Assembly (NCBI GenBank): GCA_029207755.1
Contig: JARCOQ010000016.1
Span: forward strand, 15,707,307-15,771,306
DNA: 64,000 nt
Origin: Chamaea fasciata
Lineage: Eukaryota > Chordata > Aves > Passeriformes > Sylviidae
Reading direction: 5' to 3'
Made by a program: the position numbers and the translations under genes. The notes beneath the pieces are model-generated. The model saw only the letters and a program-made list of their open reading frames with translations. It made no database searches and was not told the DNA's origin. Shown here piece by piece: positions 24,566-35,530 of this stretch; the stretch's first letter is position 1, and each line of letters begins with the position of its first letter.

Positions 24566-25379
24566 CAGCTGTTTCACAGCACCAAAAGGTGACAACAGGA
24601 TCATAATGTGACAGTGGCACAGATGTGCAGATCCCAGCCTAAATATTGCTTAGAATCTGGAGGGAGAGGAAACTTTCTGGTCGTCTTACATTCTCTTCAG
24701 GATCCCATCTCTTCCAAGGTCCTGTAACCCCTTTTCAGACCACATTCATACCCCTGGGCTCTCAGCAGCACATCCTGCTACCTCTGTGCTCTGTCCACTC
24801 TTGGGATGCTTCCTGTGGGGATGAGTTTCCAGCTGGAAGGTGTCTGCTCAGGTCCAGTCCCCTCAGTGGCACAGGCATGCTGGGGTGCAGAATGACTCAC
24901 CAGGCTGTGGCACATGTGCCCAACATCTATGTCACAGCACAGATGTTGGTCAGAGAGGGGACAGTTGTTATTGTCAAAACGCAAATGAGTAAAATTATTG
25001 TTTTGAGAGAGAATTTTTAGGGGAAGGACATGCAAATTTACCTTCCATTCAGATTGTGCATTAGTATTAAAATGCAATGTTTGAAAGCCAAAACAAAGGA
25101 ACATTTTAATTTGGGACTCATCAGATGGTTCCTTCTGCTTGGATTAACATCATATACTTTGCATCAAATGCTCTAAGTCTGACAAAACTCTGGTTTTCAA
25201 AGAAAACAAAAAGATATTCTAAAAATGCCAGCCGTTTCCAGGGATTCTGGGTGCTGTCAACTGTCCTCAAGTGACTGGCCTGGTGCTGAACACTGGACAG
25301 GCCGATGGAATAGACTTTGTGGAGTTCAAACAGAATGTGTGGTTGTGTTCCCTCCCTGGAAGCTGCTTTAATCTGGCTT
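24566..25379. other. Unassigned intronic sequence
   Basis: AT-rich from about 24950 to 25260; no feature supported. Confidence 0.4.
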
Positions 25380-25615
25380 CTAAATAGCTTAGAAAAGATT
25401 GGATGTTAAGGAAAATTTCTTCACTGGAAGAAATGGAAGGGTGCTCAGGCATTAAAAAAGGCTGCCCCAGGACAGCGATGGAGTCACCGTCCCCGGAAGG
25501 ATTTCAAAATTGTGTGGATGTGACACTTGGGGATGTGGTTCAGTGGTTGCCTTGGCAGTGCTGGGGGAATGGTTGGATTTGATGATCTGAGAGGAATTTC
25601 TCAACCTTAACAATT
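25380..25615 (+). repeat. CR1-like fragment
   Basis: Direct orientation: 'gaaaagattggatgttaagg', 'aaaatttcttcactggaaga', 'gatggagtcaccgtccccgg', 'cacttggggatgtggttcag', then 'ttggcagtgctgggggaatg' and a degraded 3' end. The same subfamily recurs at 61150. Confidence 0.8.
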
Positions 25616-27339
25616 TCATGAAAAGCTGGACCAGGGTTCTGCTCTGAGGCACAGGACCCCACAGGTCTGGTGGGACCCAGAGCTCACCTGGAGGGTGTAG
25701 ACAGCCCTCACCATCGGGGAGCGAGGGAGTGTGCAGGGTCAGGAGCTGCCCACAGATGGCTGGTGTAGGCTGTGCTGAAGGAATGGATTGTGTTTCTCTA
25801 CTTGGCTTTCCATATAAACACCCTCCAAATAAAACTCGCCTTTGCACAGCACTTGGAAGCAGCTGTGCTGCTTATTTAAACACACTGCGAGGTATCTCCG
25901 TCCTGCTACCCCTGCTTCCCTTCTCCTTCTTCCTTGGAATATCGATCTGCCTCGTGTTGCAGACCAGAAATAGAGACTGGCCACTGACTTGCTAATTGTA
26001 ATGCAGCCTGATAATGCCAGTTATAATTAGATCAAGGTATCCAAATGCTTTTGCTGGCAGACGTTGCTGTGACCCTGTTATCATACTTTAAATAGAGGAT
26101 CCCGTCTGCTCTGCCTGGCTTCTGGCTGCAGAGCCAGGTCCTGCAGAGTCCGGTTTGGTCCTTCCCAGGGAAGCCAGCCAAGCATCAGTCCTGGTGCCTG
26201 CATCTGCTTGGCTTGTGAAGAGCCAGGCTTGGCACAGCAGCGCTCACTGATGGGCTTTAAGCACTGATTATGCTCCCCAATATGTGGCAAATGTCAGTGA
26301 CCACTGGCACTTTTGTTGTTAGAAAAATCCCTTTCCCAAGTCCCCAGTGACCACAGCTGTGTTGGGCCAATGAAAGGGGCTGCCCTGGGCTGTGGTTTTC
26401 GGGGGGTTGTACTCTGACCCATCTTTCCTTTACTCTTTTAGGGTAATCAAAGCAATGGCTCGTGTTGAGGCAGGGGGAGGAATGGTTCTGAGTCTCAGGA
26501 TCAATTTGTTTAGAGCTGCAGCCTCATATGCCAGGGCTGTCAGATATCTCTCCTTGTTCCCTTTTGATGAGCCCTCTACATTCTTTCTTTGCCCTCTCCT
26601 GCAAGTCCTGTCAGTCTTTCCCCATCTGCAGCATCCCCGGGGTCCATCTTCCTGGCCTTGGGAAGCCTCAGGCTGCTGCCCAGCTGTCCTGCCCTTGAGC
26701 ACTCTCCTTGCTGGGTCAGAACAGGCATCCCCAGCTCTGCTGGCTTCCACCAGAGAGGCTGGTTTGGGTGTGAAGCTGTGTCCTCAGCACATGGGTGAGC
26801 CAGGGCCCTCACAGACTGATCCTCTCAGCACTGCATGAGCCTTTGGCTCCTTCTCTACAACATCACCCAACCTTGGCACATCACGCGCATCCCCAGCCCT
26901 CTGGTATAACTCATGGAAAAGTTTGGTTGAGTGGATATGCCTGAATTCATCACCTGCTCTCAGTGTGGCTGCCCACACTGTCTGATCTGTCCTGAGCTTG
27001 TCAGGGAGGGAACTGAGACCCCCTTGAACACCAGTGTGCCCTGGGGGGGGAGAGGTTTCCTAATGTCATATCCTGCAGGCAGGTCTGGGGCTGTCACAGC
27101 AGCGGAGCTCAGCAGCTAATCATGGCTGAGTCAGCCTGAGAATTGGGACACTCAAGTCCCAAAGGAAAACCAGGGACTTGGAGAAACTGGATAAGCCAAT
27201 GCCCCGTCCTTTGGGTAGGAGCCAGACCTCCTGAGATGTTCTGCTGCCTTGCTAGCCCAGCTGAGCTCCTGTGCTGGGGAAAGCACCCCACTGCTGTGTT
27301 CTGGCAGGACATCATCCTAGATTCCCATTTCATAGAATC
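25616..27339. other. Intronic sequence with an AT-rich island at 25975-26095
   Basis: The island contains several TAAT/ATTA cores ('gctaattgtaatgcagcctg', 'ccagttataattagatcaag') in otherwise GC-rich DNA. No exon was recognised. Confidence 0.4.
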
Positions 27340-27640
27340 CTAAAAATCATGGAATGGTTTGGGCTGGAAGGGGCCTTTGTGATAATCTTTCTCCACCCCT
27401 GTACCATGGGCAGGGACACCTTCCACTATCCCAGGTTGCTCCAAGTCCCATCCAACCTGGCCTTGGACACTTCCATGGAACCAGGGACAGCCACAGGTTC
27501 TCTAGGCACCCTGTGCCGGGGCCTCATCCTACTATAGGCAAAGAATTTCTTCCAAACATCTAATCGAAATCTCCCCTCTTTTACTTTAAAACTGTTTCTC
27601 CCTGTCCTATCACTATAAAAAGCACCCAAGTAAAAGGACA
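27340..27640 (-). repeat. CR1 LINE 3' fragment
   Basis: In complement: 'aatcatggaatggtttgggc', 'catgggcagggacaccttcc', 'ctggccttggacacttccat', 'gcaccctgtgccggggcctc', ending near 'ctccctgtcctatcacta'. Confidence 0.9.
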
Positions 27641-28432
27641 TGCCGCCTCTTTTTCAGTCCAGGGCAGTACCTGGGAAGTGGGGGGTGAGTGGGGGTTGAG
27701 CTTCCAGAGGTGCAGCAGAAGGGCAGTGTCCCATACAGACAGGGGAGTTCATCAGCAGAAGCCCTGGGCGGGTGATACTGGCAGGCAGCACTGGCCATGT
27801 GCAATCAGCATCTGTCCCCAGGATAAGGAAACACATGGGGGGATCCTCAGGCAGGGTTCTCAGCACTGCCCAGCTCACCTGGAGCTAAGGTTTGGGCTTG
27901 GGAAGTCCATGTGGGCAGTGCCTTATGTCAGTCCCCAAAACAGTGATGGGAGAGCTCAGTCTGTGGTTTGTGTTCCCCAGCCGTGGGCACTGCTCACAGA
28001 TTTGGGAGATTGAGTCGGAGGAATGTCAGCAGAGTGGAATATGTGGCTGTCTGCAGCTCACCAGATTGCCTGCATGGTCACCCCGGAGGCCATGAAGGTT
28101 GGAGACCAGTGGCCCAAAGCACTTTCCCGAGTGCTGAGGGCAGGGGCAGGACAGCCTGGCAGCATGGGAGCCCTTGGGGCTTCCTCCTCCAAAGCTCTCT
28201 TGGGGACCCCAGAGGTTTTGGTGGGACTCAGAGTAGTTTTCAGCATCCCTGCCTCTGCTTTCTCCCCTTCTCAATGGGAACAGGTAGTGATGCAGGGCCT
28301 TGTAGGATGACAGGGGCTCGTGGGGGTCCAGCAGGGTTTGGTGACATGTCATTGCATCAGGAGTGTCACAGCAAACCCAAAGCAAGTACAGGTGAGACAT
28401 TGCTGCCTTCTGCCTGGTAGTCCCTCCACAGC

Positions 28433-28538
28433 TGAGCCTGGTACTCCTCACCGGAGCCTGATCCTGCTTGCCTGAGCCTGGTTCTCCTTGGCTGAGCCCT
28501 GTGTCCCTGGCCCGAGCCCGGTACCCCCATCTGAGCCC
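28433..28538. repeat. Imperfect tandem repeat, about 20-bp unit
   Basis: About five units of the pattern TGAGCCTGGTnCTCCTTGCC with drift (tgagcctggtactcctcacc, gagcctgatcctgcttgcc, tgagcctggttctccttggc, and so on). Confidence 0.75.
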
Positions 28539-28639
28539 ACACAGGCTCCTGGTTATGTAAAGCCACGGCAAGCGCAACCAGGAGATTCTTCAGTGTCGGA
28601 ATCTGAGTCACATGGGGCTGTTTTATTTCCCCCTCTGCT

Positions 28640-28665
28640 AATCTCGTTTCTATAGAAACAAGATT
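28640..28665. promoter_or_regulatory. 26-bp near-perfect palindrome with RFX-like core
   Basis: Twelve of 13 base pairs are symmetric around the centre at 28652/28653. The inner 14 bases, GTTTCTATAGAAAC, are perfectly symmetric and resemble an RFX X-box (GTTNCC..GGNAAC), though with T/A in place of the inner C/G. Confidence 0.35.
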
Positions 28666-30668
28666 GGGAGGAAAAAAAAAATAAAAGAAAAAAAGAGCCA
28701 AGCAACAGAGCAAGCGAGAAACCTGAGGTGATGGGTGAGGGAAGCGGAGGTGGCAGCTGAGGAGGTCAGGCGGTGTGGATGGGAGCAGAGGACCCCACTC
28801 AGGATGGGAGTGTGCATAGAGGGGACAGGGACTCTCCCGAAGAGACGCTCTGGGATGAGCTGCTGCTCTGGCAGTGGGTGAGCCGAGCTCCAGGAGCGAC
28901 GGGAGCAGAGGCTGTGCAGGTGAGTGAGCATCGCTCGCGTGGCTGCCGGGCATCCGTCCCTGTCCCTGCAGGGCTCAGCTGGGCACGGCTCGCTGGGGTC
29001 CTGGTCCTGGCTACTGCTTTGGAGACACTCTTGTGACTGGGACTGTGGTCAGCGGGAAGCGTGCCACTGGTGAGCGGGGCTTGCCGGAGTGCTGTGCGCA
29101 GCCAACGCTTGCCTGGAGGCTGACTGCGTGTTTGTGGCCGTGAGTCTGTCCTTTCCAAACCTTCTCTCTCCCAAAATACTGCTCCCTGCTTGGGAAGAAC
29201 CTTTCCAGCTTTGGTTATTTTCCCTCTATTTTATCCTGACTGTACCTGTGCAGATAAGCCACTGACGGCAGCCGAAGCCCGCAGCTACAGGGAGTGCAGG
29301 GCTGTGTGCTCCCAGCACCGCTTACCCCAGGCACAGCCATCTTCCCCACACTGGCTGCAGCCGGGATGCCGCTGGGATTAAGCCCAGCTCAAAGCTGTTT
29401 GTGCAGGGGCTGCTCCCCAAGAAGAGAGGACCAGCAGAAACACTGCTTGTTTGCCTGGGCTGCTCGCAGCCCATGGCTCATCCCAGGACTGTTGCCTGTG
29501 CTGATGGAAGAGGCTGGGAGCTGCCTGCCCACATCTGGGTTAGTTCAGAGCCACAGGCACGTGCTGGCTCCCGAGTCTCAGGCTAAGGAGTGTGCAACAA
29601 GTGGGAGCTTTTCCTGCCTGGATATGATACCTTGTGGGATGGCTGGCTGGTGCACGTGTGGTGGTGAGGGCTTTGGCTGGCTACGTTGGTGGAGCAGAGG
29701 TGTTGCTGGTGCTGGTCATCCTGTGCTGGTGCGTGGACTGGTACTGTCGTGACCTCGGTCATCCCTCACTCGTGGCTCAGTGCAGCTGTACCTCCATGGC
29801 TCCTGGAGTCCCTGGCCACGGCAGAGTGGTGCTGAGGCACCCGGGCTCCTGCGGGCACACCCTCACCCCGGCGGCCAGAAACTGCCAAAAGCCTTTTAGC
29901 GGGTCACTACAGGAGAGGGAGGGATGCGGAGCCGAGGGATCAGGATTTTGCTTGTCATCACTTCGCAGTTGTGGTGTGGGGAATGCGGTGGTGATTGCAA
30001 ACCCCCGGCCGGATTCACGCCTGTGTGTGGCGGGTGAAGCCGGAGGGATGAATCCAGTGCCCGTGTATTTCTGTACTGAGCTTTGGGAAATGTCACTGCT
30101 CATCCGCCTGCCTGGCCAGCGAGGGGGTGGAGGGCGGCGCTTCAGCCCCTTGTCCTCATCCCAGGGCAGCTGAGGGATTTGTGTGCCGGGGTGCCGTGAC
30201 CGGTGCCGGCTCAGCGAGCTGCTGGAGACACAGGCAGGATGGGGACAGGCTGCCAGCCCACCATGTCCATGCTCTGCCGACCTTCCCACCGCCTCAGCAG
30301 CTGGGGGCTTTGACAGTTACCCGTGTGGGGTTGGACTCCCAGGAAACCTGTGGGGTGAAGAGATGGGTACAGACTCGTGTCACACAGAGCATCGGGGCAG
30401 CAGGAGCTGTGCCCTGTGCTTAGCTGGACTCTTTCCCCTTGGCCAGGCTGGGGTCCAAGTGCTGCTCTGGGCACTCTGCTCATCCTGGTTGGACACTCCC
30501 GGGCTCTCAGCACACACCAGGCTGGGGACAGCACTGTCCCTGTCTCCCTTTAGCAGCAGCCTCTGCCTCTGCCTGTTGCTGCCTGCTCTGTTGAGGGTGC
30601 TGGGTGCCATGGCAGATGCCAGGGGGGAGTTTGCCGTGCCACACCCTGCCCCTCTCTGTGCCTGAAGC

Positions 30669-30738
30669 AGTGGGCTTAGAGGGGACATGGCACATGGAGG
30701 CTCAGTGGGCTTAGAGGGGACATGGCACATGGAGGCTG
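30669..30738. repeat. 35-bp tandem duplication
   Basis: Copies 30669-30703 and 30704-30738 differ only in the last base (34 of 35 identical), which points to a recent slippage or replication event. Confidence 0.95.
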
Positions 30739-31631
30739 TGCATTGCTGTGCCACAGTGGTGGTCCTGCCCTCGGGGAATACCAGCTCTGTTCTGTCCAGA
30801 GCTTTGGAGGGAAGGGCTGTGGATGGATATTGCTGCAAAAGCCTTCAGCACTGATAATTATTTCTGGGAGAAGATGCCGTGTTCTGCCTTAAATGCTGAC
30901 ATGGGACTCTGAACACGTGTAATCTGGCTGACAGATGGCAAGTCATAGAGGTGTGATTTATGATACAGCACAGTAGCTGAACAACCTTCTCTAGTTGTCA
31001 GGAGGCAATTCTTCCCGGTGCTGCAGTTGACGTTCCAATTGATGGCTTTTCCCACGTGTCCCCTTGGTGTGTGGGGACTGCCTTGGCAGGTGCCAGCTGT
31101 GTCTGCCGTGTCAGCCCTGCCTGCTCCAGTGCTGAGCTGCTGCAGAGATGCTGCCTCTGATGGAGGGCTGGGCAGGTGAGCCCAGATCCTGCCCGGATGG
31201 ACCTGGAGCAGTGCCGTGCAGTGGCAGGGCTGGGGGAGCAGTGCTGGCCTTGTCCCCATCCCATGGCTGGGATGAAGCTGGATCAAGATGACAGTGGCAC
31301 CTGGGGCTGCCTGTTCCCCACACCAGCACTTGTGGGGCTGAGTGTGTGGTGCTGAAGGCACCAAAATCTTGCCCATCAAATAAACGCACAAGGGGAAGGA
31401 TGTGACAACCTCGGGGAGTCTGTCTTACCTGCACACCTTCTCCATCCCTCAGTTTCCCTGCTTCTACTTTAAAATCCCTAACACTGATCCTTCTTAAGGG
31501 ACAGGGACATCTATTATTGTTTGGAAAGCACTTGGGAAGTATCAGTGTGGTCTCGACAGCATCCCCCTCCCTGTGGGGAGGCTCAGCCCCTCTGCCACCC
31601 ACAGAGCCCAGAGCCGGCACAATACCCAGCG

Positions 31632-31694
31632 CTGTGGGAGCATCCCAGCCCTGAGCACACCATGCCTGTGGGAGCATCCCGGCCCTGGGAGCAC
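31632..31694. repeat. Two-copy short repeat
   Basis: 'ctgtgggagcatcccagccc'-type units at 31632-31658 and 31666-31694, with 'ctgagcac' and 'ctgggagcac' endings. Confidence 0.75.
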
Positions 31695-33477
31695 TCTGAG
31701 CCCAGGGGAGCGGAGCAGCTGAGCACAGGAGCTCGGAGGAGCTGACCCAGCTGCAGGGCACTGCTGGGGCGAGGGGCAGCGGGCTGGCTGTGCTCACCGG
31801 AGCAGCCACGGCAGAGCAGGTATGATTCATTCGCCCTCCTGCAGCACGGTTTATGTAAAGCAGCTCTGTATAAATCTCCAGATGATTTGTAATGTGCTCC
31901 TGGCTTCTGATTAGTGATGCTTCTGCTGAAGCCTTGGGGTCTGGCAGAGGTGAGGGAGGCTGGTTCATGACTGGATGAGTTGCTGACAGCTCCCAGGGGG
32001 GAGGTGTAGGGCTGTCAGAGATGTCACAGCCATTCCTTTATCTGGGCTGAAGCAGCTGGAGGTGGTGGCTGGCAAGTCTTGGGGGGTGAAGTCAGCACCC
32101 CAAGATTCTTGGTCAACTTCAGACTCATACATGGACTGGCTTCTGTCCTGCGTCAGACAGATCTGGCAGCACCTGCCCTGGGCTGGAGAGCATCCATCCC
32201 CTGTGTCCCTGTCCCTTCCCCTTGATGCCATGACTAGGGACTCACAGCAAGACCACATTTTTCTGAGCACCCTGGTGGCTTCTTCAGCCCCACCAGCCCA
32301 CCCTGCCCCCAGAACTAACTCTCCTTCATCCCTAACCCTGATGACATGTGGCACATTGCCCTGTTTTCGCCCACCAGCTCTCCTTGACAGCTGCTGTTGG
32401 CAATCTGAAGGGTGCAGTGGCTGCTCCTGCCATGCTTAGGCAGGTGGATACATCCAGGTAAAGCTCCTGGGTGTGTAGTTGTCCCCGTGGTGGTCATTGC
32501 AAGGGCCATGTACCGGCACCACAGAGGCAATTGTCACAGGGGCTGCTGCCTTCCTTCATCTGTGCAGGGCATCTAGGATTTCCCAGCCTCACATCCCTGC
32601 TGGGGCCAGTTTGGGAGGGGTGGCTGTAATGGTGCAGGGAGTGTGGTGGAGGTGGGGTCAGCACAGCAGACGGGGCAGGATTCTCCAGGCAGTCCCCAGA
32701 TCTCAGGACATAAACACCCTCAGCATCCTTTCAGCTGGGACTGGAGCCCTCATGCCTGCGGGGTGGCAGGAGCTCCTCCTGGACACATGGAAAGGGGCAG
32801 GAACAGCCAAATGCCACTGAGGAGGTGCTATAGGGACAGCACCTGTTCCCACCGCCCAGCCCCGTTCCTGGGTCAGCCCTGCTCATCCTGGTGTCCACAC
32901 CCTGCCTGGGGCTGCTGCAGAGCATTGGCTGTCAATGCCCACCTCTCACCCCTCCCTGAATGGGATCTTCTCCATTCCAGCTGAGCTTTGACAGCAGAGC
33001 AAAGGGGAGTGAGGTGATGGGGGGGATGGTATTGGTGTGGGACACCAGGATTCCTCCTCTTCATCACCTCTTGCTCTGGCTGTGAGCGGGGGAACACTGG
33101 GGTTTGGGTTTCTTGTTGGGTTTCTTTCAAGGCAAACCTCATCCTTTGCATCAAAGTAGGATTTTTTCTCAAGAATGTAAAGAATGACCCTGGAAGGTCT
33201 GAATCGCGTTTTGCCGGGTGGGGACTGAAGAGACAAGAGCTCTCTCCAGAAAGCTGTCTCCACCCCGTCCCCAACAAGAGCAATTCATAAGCTGAAAAAT
33301 AAATCAATAACCAGTTAATGAATTGAAGATGTCTGTGTTTAAAATGTATCAGGGAAAAAAACTGTTAGCTGGTCAGGGCTGGCCTAGTTACTGTGAGGAA
33401 AGACATGGAGCTCTCAGTTCTGAGAAACAGCTTCTCTTTTTCTCTTTCTTTTGGAGGTATTTTGTTTGGTTGAGGCA

Positions 33478-33715
33478 GGAGAGGAGAGGAGAGAGGAGAG
33501 AGGGGGAGAGGAGAGGAGAGAGAGAGGAGAGGAGAGGAGAGGAGAGGAGAGGAGAGGAGAGGAGAGGAGGGAGAGGAGAGGAGAGGAGAGGAGAGGAGAG
33601 GAGAGGAGAGGAGAGGAGAGGAGAGGAGAGGAGAGGAGAGGAGAGGAGAGGAGAGGGAGAGGAGAGGAGAGGAGAGGAGAGGAGAGGAGAGGAGAGGAGA
33701 GGAGAGGAGAGAGGA
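33478..33715. repeat. GGAGA pentanucleotide tract, about 238 bp
   Basis: An almost pure GGAGA array, with a few GA or GGGAGA interruptions near the 5' end and near 33570 and 33655. All-purine on +. It lies 1.1 kb upstream of the 34843 exon. Polar open frames over it are artefacts. Confidence 0.98.
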
Positions 33716-34842
33716 TGTGCTTTAGCAATGTGTGTAGGTTCAAAGTTCCCCCCAATTCTGTCCCCTGATTTGACCTCTGTCAAATCACCCCTGTCCCCTT
33801 CCCTGCCCAGCCCTGGCTGAGCTGTGGGAGCAGGTTGTGCTGGCACGTTAAGGGAGGACAGGAGGCAGTGGCTCTGGCAATGTGTGTGGCAGGGTTGGCA
33901 CACAGCCCCGGTGCCTGGTCGTGTGCCCAAGCCTGGGTGTCCCAGCTCCCCAGGCTCATCCTCCCTTGCTCCTGTGCTGGCAGCAAGGATAGGCCGTGGT
34001 TCAGCCCCAGGCTGGAGGTGCCACCATCGGCTCAGGGGGCTCTGGGGGCTCCGTGTGCCAGATGGAGGCAGGGGGGCTGAGGGTCTCTGCGGGGCAGGTG
34101 CCTCTTTAGCCAGTCTCAGCTGTGTTCCACTGGCTTGGAGACAGGGCAGGTGTGCCCTGTGCCAGCAGCTCCCCCTGGACAGGGCTGGGATGGATGGAAT
34201 GTGCACTTTCCGGAGCCTGTGGATGTGCTTTTCCCAGGTCCCAGGGGCTGGGAGCGACGCTGGAGCACCCCATCTGGTGGGAAGGGGCTTTGTCAGCACA
34301 GACAGGTCCTTCAGTTAAATCCATTTGCTCCTACACGTTTCTGTTTCTTCCTCCAAAACCTCTCCAGTATGGGCTGATTTCCATGTCAATCCTCCTCAGG
34401 GAAGCTGTTCTGGTGTTTGGGAGCCCCAGCTGGGAGGCCACAGGGGCTCCAGGATTTCTCCGGAGGAGTGTGTGGACTTTGATTCAGTCTGCTTTGGTTC
34501 TCTCCACCAAAGTGTCCCTGGCTATTTCTCGGTGCTGGCTGTCACCAGTTGGAGTCTGGGGAGGAATACGCAGCCTGGGAGGGTGATTTTGCTGCACAGG
34601 GAGCAGGACCTGGCTGTCTCAGCCTGCCAGGCTGCCCCTCCAGTTTGGGTAACACGGACCTGTGCTGGTCCTGGCCTGCAGAGCAATACCAAACCTGCTG
34701 CTGCTCCTCCACTTCCCACCCCCAGGACTGCTGCCACTGACCCTCTGGGAGCCCTGTCCTTTCAGCACTGAGCACCTGCTGGCGTTGTGCCCCTGGAGCC
34801 AGGGCTGCAGTGCCATTAACACCTTTCCTCTCCCCTCCCCAG
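33716..34842. other. Intron between the GGAGA tract and the 34843 exon
   Basis: GC-rich; nothing recognised except the polypyrimidine tract and acceptor at the right end. Confidence 0.4.
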
Positions 34843-34972
34843 GTCGGAGAGCAGCCTCGCTAGGTTTGCCCACCGCTTGTCGGTGAAGCAGAAGCAGGAG
34901 AAGAGAAGGAAAGCCGAGTATGGCTCGGCCGAGCTGTCTGCCTTCCGGCCCAGGTCCTCTGAGCATTGAATG
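34843..34972 (+). CDS. ANKFN1: Upstream exon of ANKFN1 long isoform, with a frame problem at its 3' end
   Basis: A strong acceptor (CTCTCCCCTCCCCAG, ending 34842) opens a frame that reads SESSLARFAHRLSV, then a very basic run KQKQEKRRKAEYG, then SAELSAFRPR. This looks like a genuine intracellular protein segment with a possible short helix or nuclear-localisation-like cluster. In that frame a TGA falls at 34967-34969, three bases before a strong donor (ATG|GTAAGA at 34973). The frame then ends in phase 0, whereas the exon at 58779 needs two bases before it. Two readings solve this. The weaker donor CAG|GTCCTC at 34954 gives phase 2 and reads ...FRPRSSSPKM. Alternatively, one extra base near 34955-34960 is an error or mutation, and removing it would give ...RPRSLSIEW into the next exon. 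The exon lies between two long pentanucleotide repeat tracts. Confidence 0.7.
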
Positions 34973-35240
34973 GTAAGAGCTGCAGGACAGGGCTGGGGGA
35001 AGAAGCTTCTGCCTCTCCAGTTGCCCTTCTGTCCCCTTTTCCGCTGCTGCCATTGTCAAAGTGATGTCCCATGGGACAACACCCCTCCGAACCCCTTCAC
35101 CTGCTGCAGAGGCTTCCCCAAGGTATCAAACCAAAATATCCCCCAGCTGCAGGTCTGTCAAGCTCATGTGGGTAATGGGAGTGTCTGCTGAGCTGGGGCA
35201 CACGAGCACACAGCCTCTGGCAACCCCCACCACTGCCTAC

Positions 35241-35530
35241 TTCCCTTCCCTTCCCTTCCCTTCCCTTCCCTTCCCTTCCCTTCCCTTCCCTTCCCTTCCT
35301 TCCCTTCCCTTCCCTTCCCTTCCCTTCCCTTCCCTTCCCTTCCCTTCCCTTCCCTTCCCTTCCCTTCCTTCCCTTCCTTCCCTTCCCTTCCCTTCCCTTC
35401 CCTTCCTTCCCTTCCCTTCCCTTCCCTTCCCTTCCCTTCCCTTCCCTTCCCTTCCCTTCCCTTCCCTTCCTTCCTTCCCTTCCCTTCCCTTCCCTTCCCT
35501 TCCCTTCCCTTCCCTTCCCTTCCCTTCCCT
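35241..35530. repeat. TTCCC pentanucleotide tract, about 290 bp
   Basis: A nearly uninterrupted TTCCC array on the + strand (GGGAA on -), with a few TTCC variants. It begins 268 bp after the strong donor of the 34843 exon. The apparent Ser/Leu/Phe/Pro-rich protein over it is not real. Confidence 0.98.

Larger units (their letters stand above)
27641..33477. other. Intronic stretch with small tandem repeats and candidate regulatory spots
   Basis: It holds a 20-bp-unit imperfect repeat (28433-28538), a 26-bp palindrome (28640-28665), an A-rich tract (28669-28697), a 35-bp tandem duplication (30669-30738), a 27-bp two-copy repeat (31632-31694) and an AT-rich island (31815-31935). No exon was recognised. 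Confidence 0.45.

Noticed and set aside
23840..24592. 250-codon + strand frame
   Set aside because: It runs antisense through a CR1 copy; not a gene.
28773..28932. Possible exon MWMGAEDPTQDG... ending at a GTGAGT-type donor (about 28920)
   Set aside because: The donor is good, but there is no acceptor or promoter evidence and no family match; the frame is short and unplaced relative to ANKFN1.
31111..31968. 285-codon open frame on the - strand, among the longest in the window
   Set aside because: It lies in GC-rich DNA where stop codons are rare, shows no recognisable domain, low-complexity Pro/Ala/Ser content and no splice or promoter support, and spans a short tandem repeat.
33388..34299. 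303-codon - strand open frame with a Ser-Pro-Leu-Leu repeat
   Set aside because: It is produced by the GGAGA array; a pentanucleotide repeat without stop codons stays open in every frame.
34954..34956. Taking the weak donor at 34954 as the exon end in the feature coordinates
   Set aside because: Phase fits, but the donor is much weaker than 34973; both readings are reported and the longer boundary kept.
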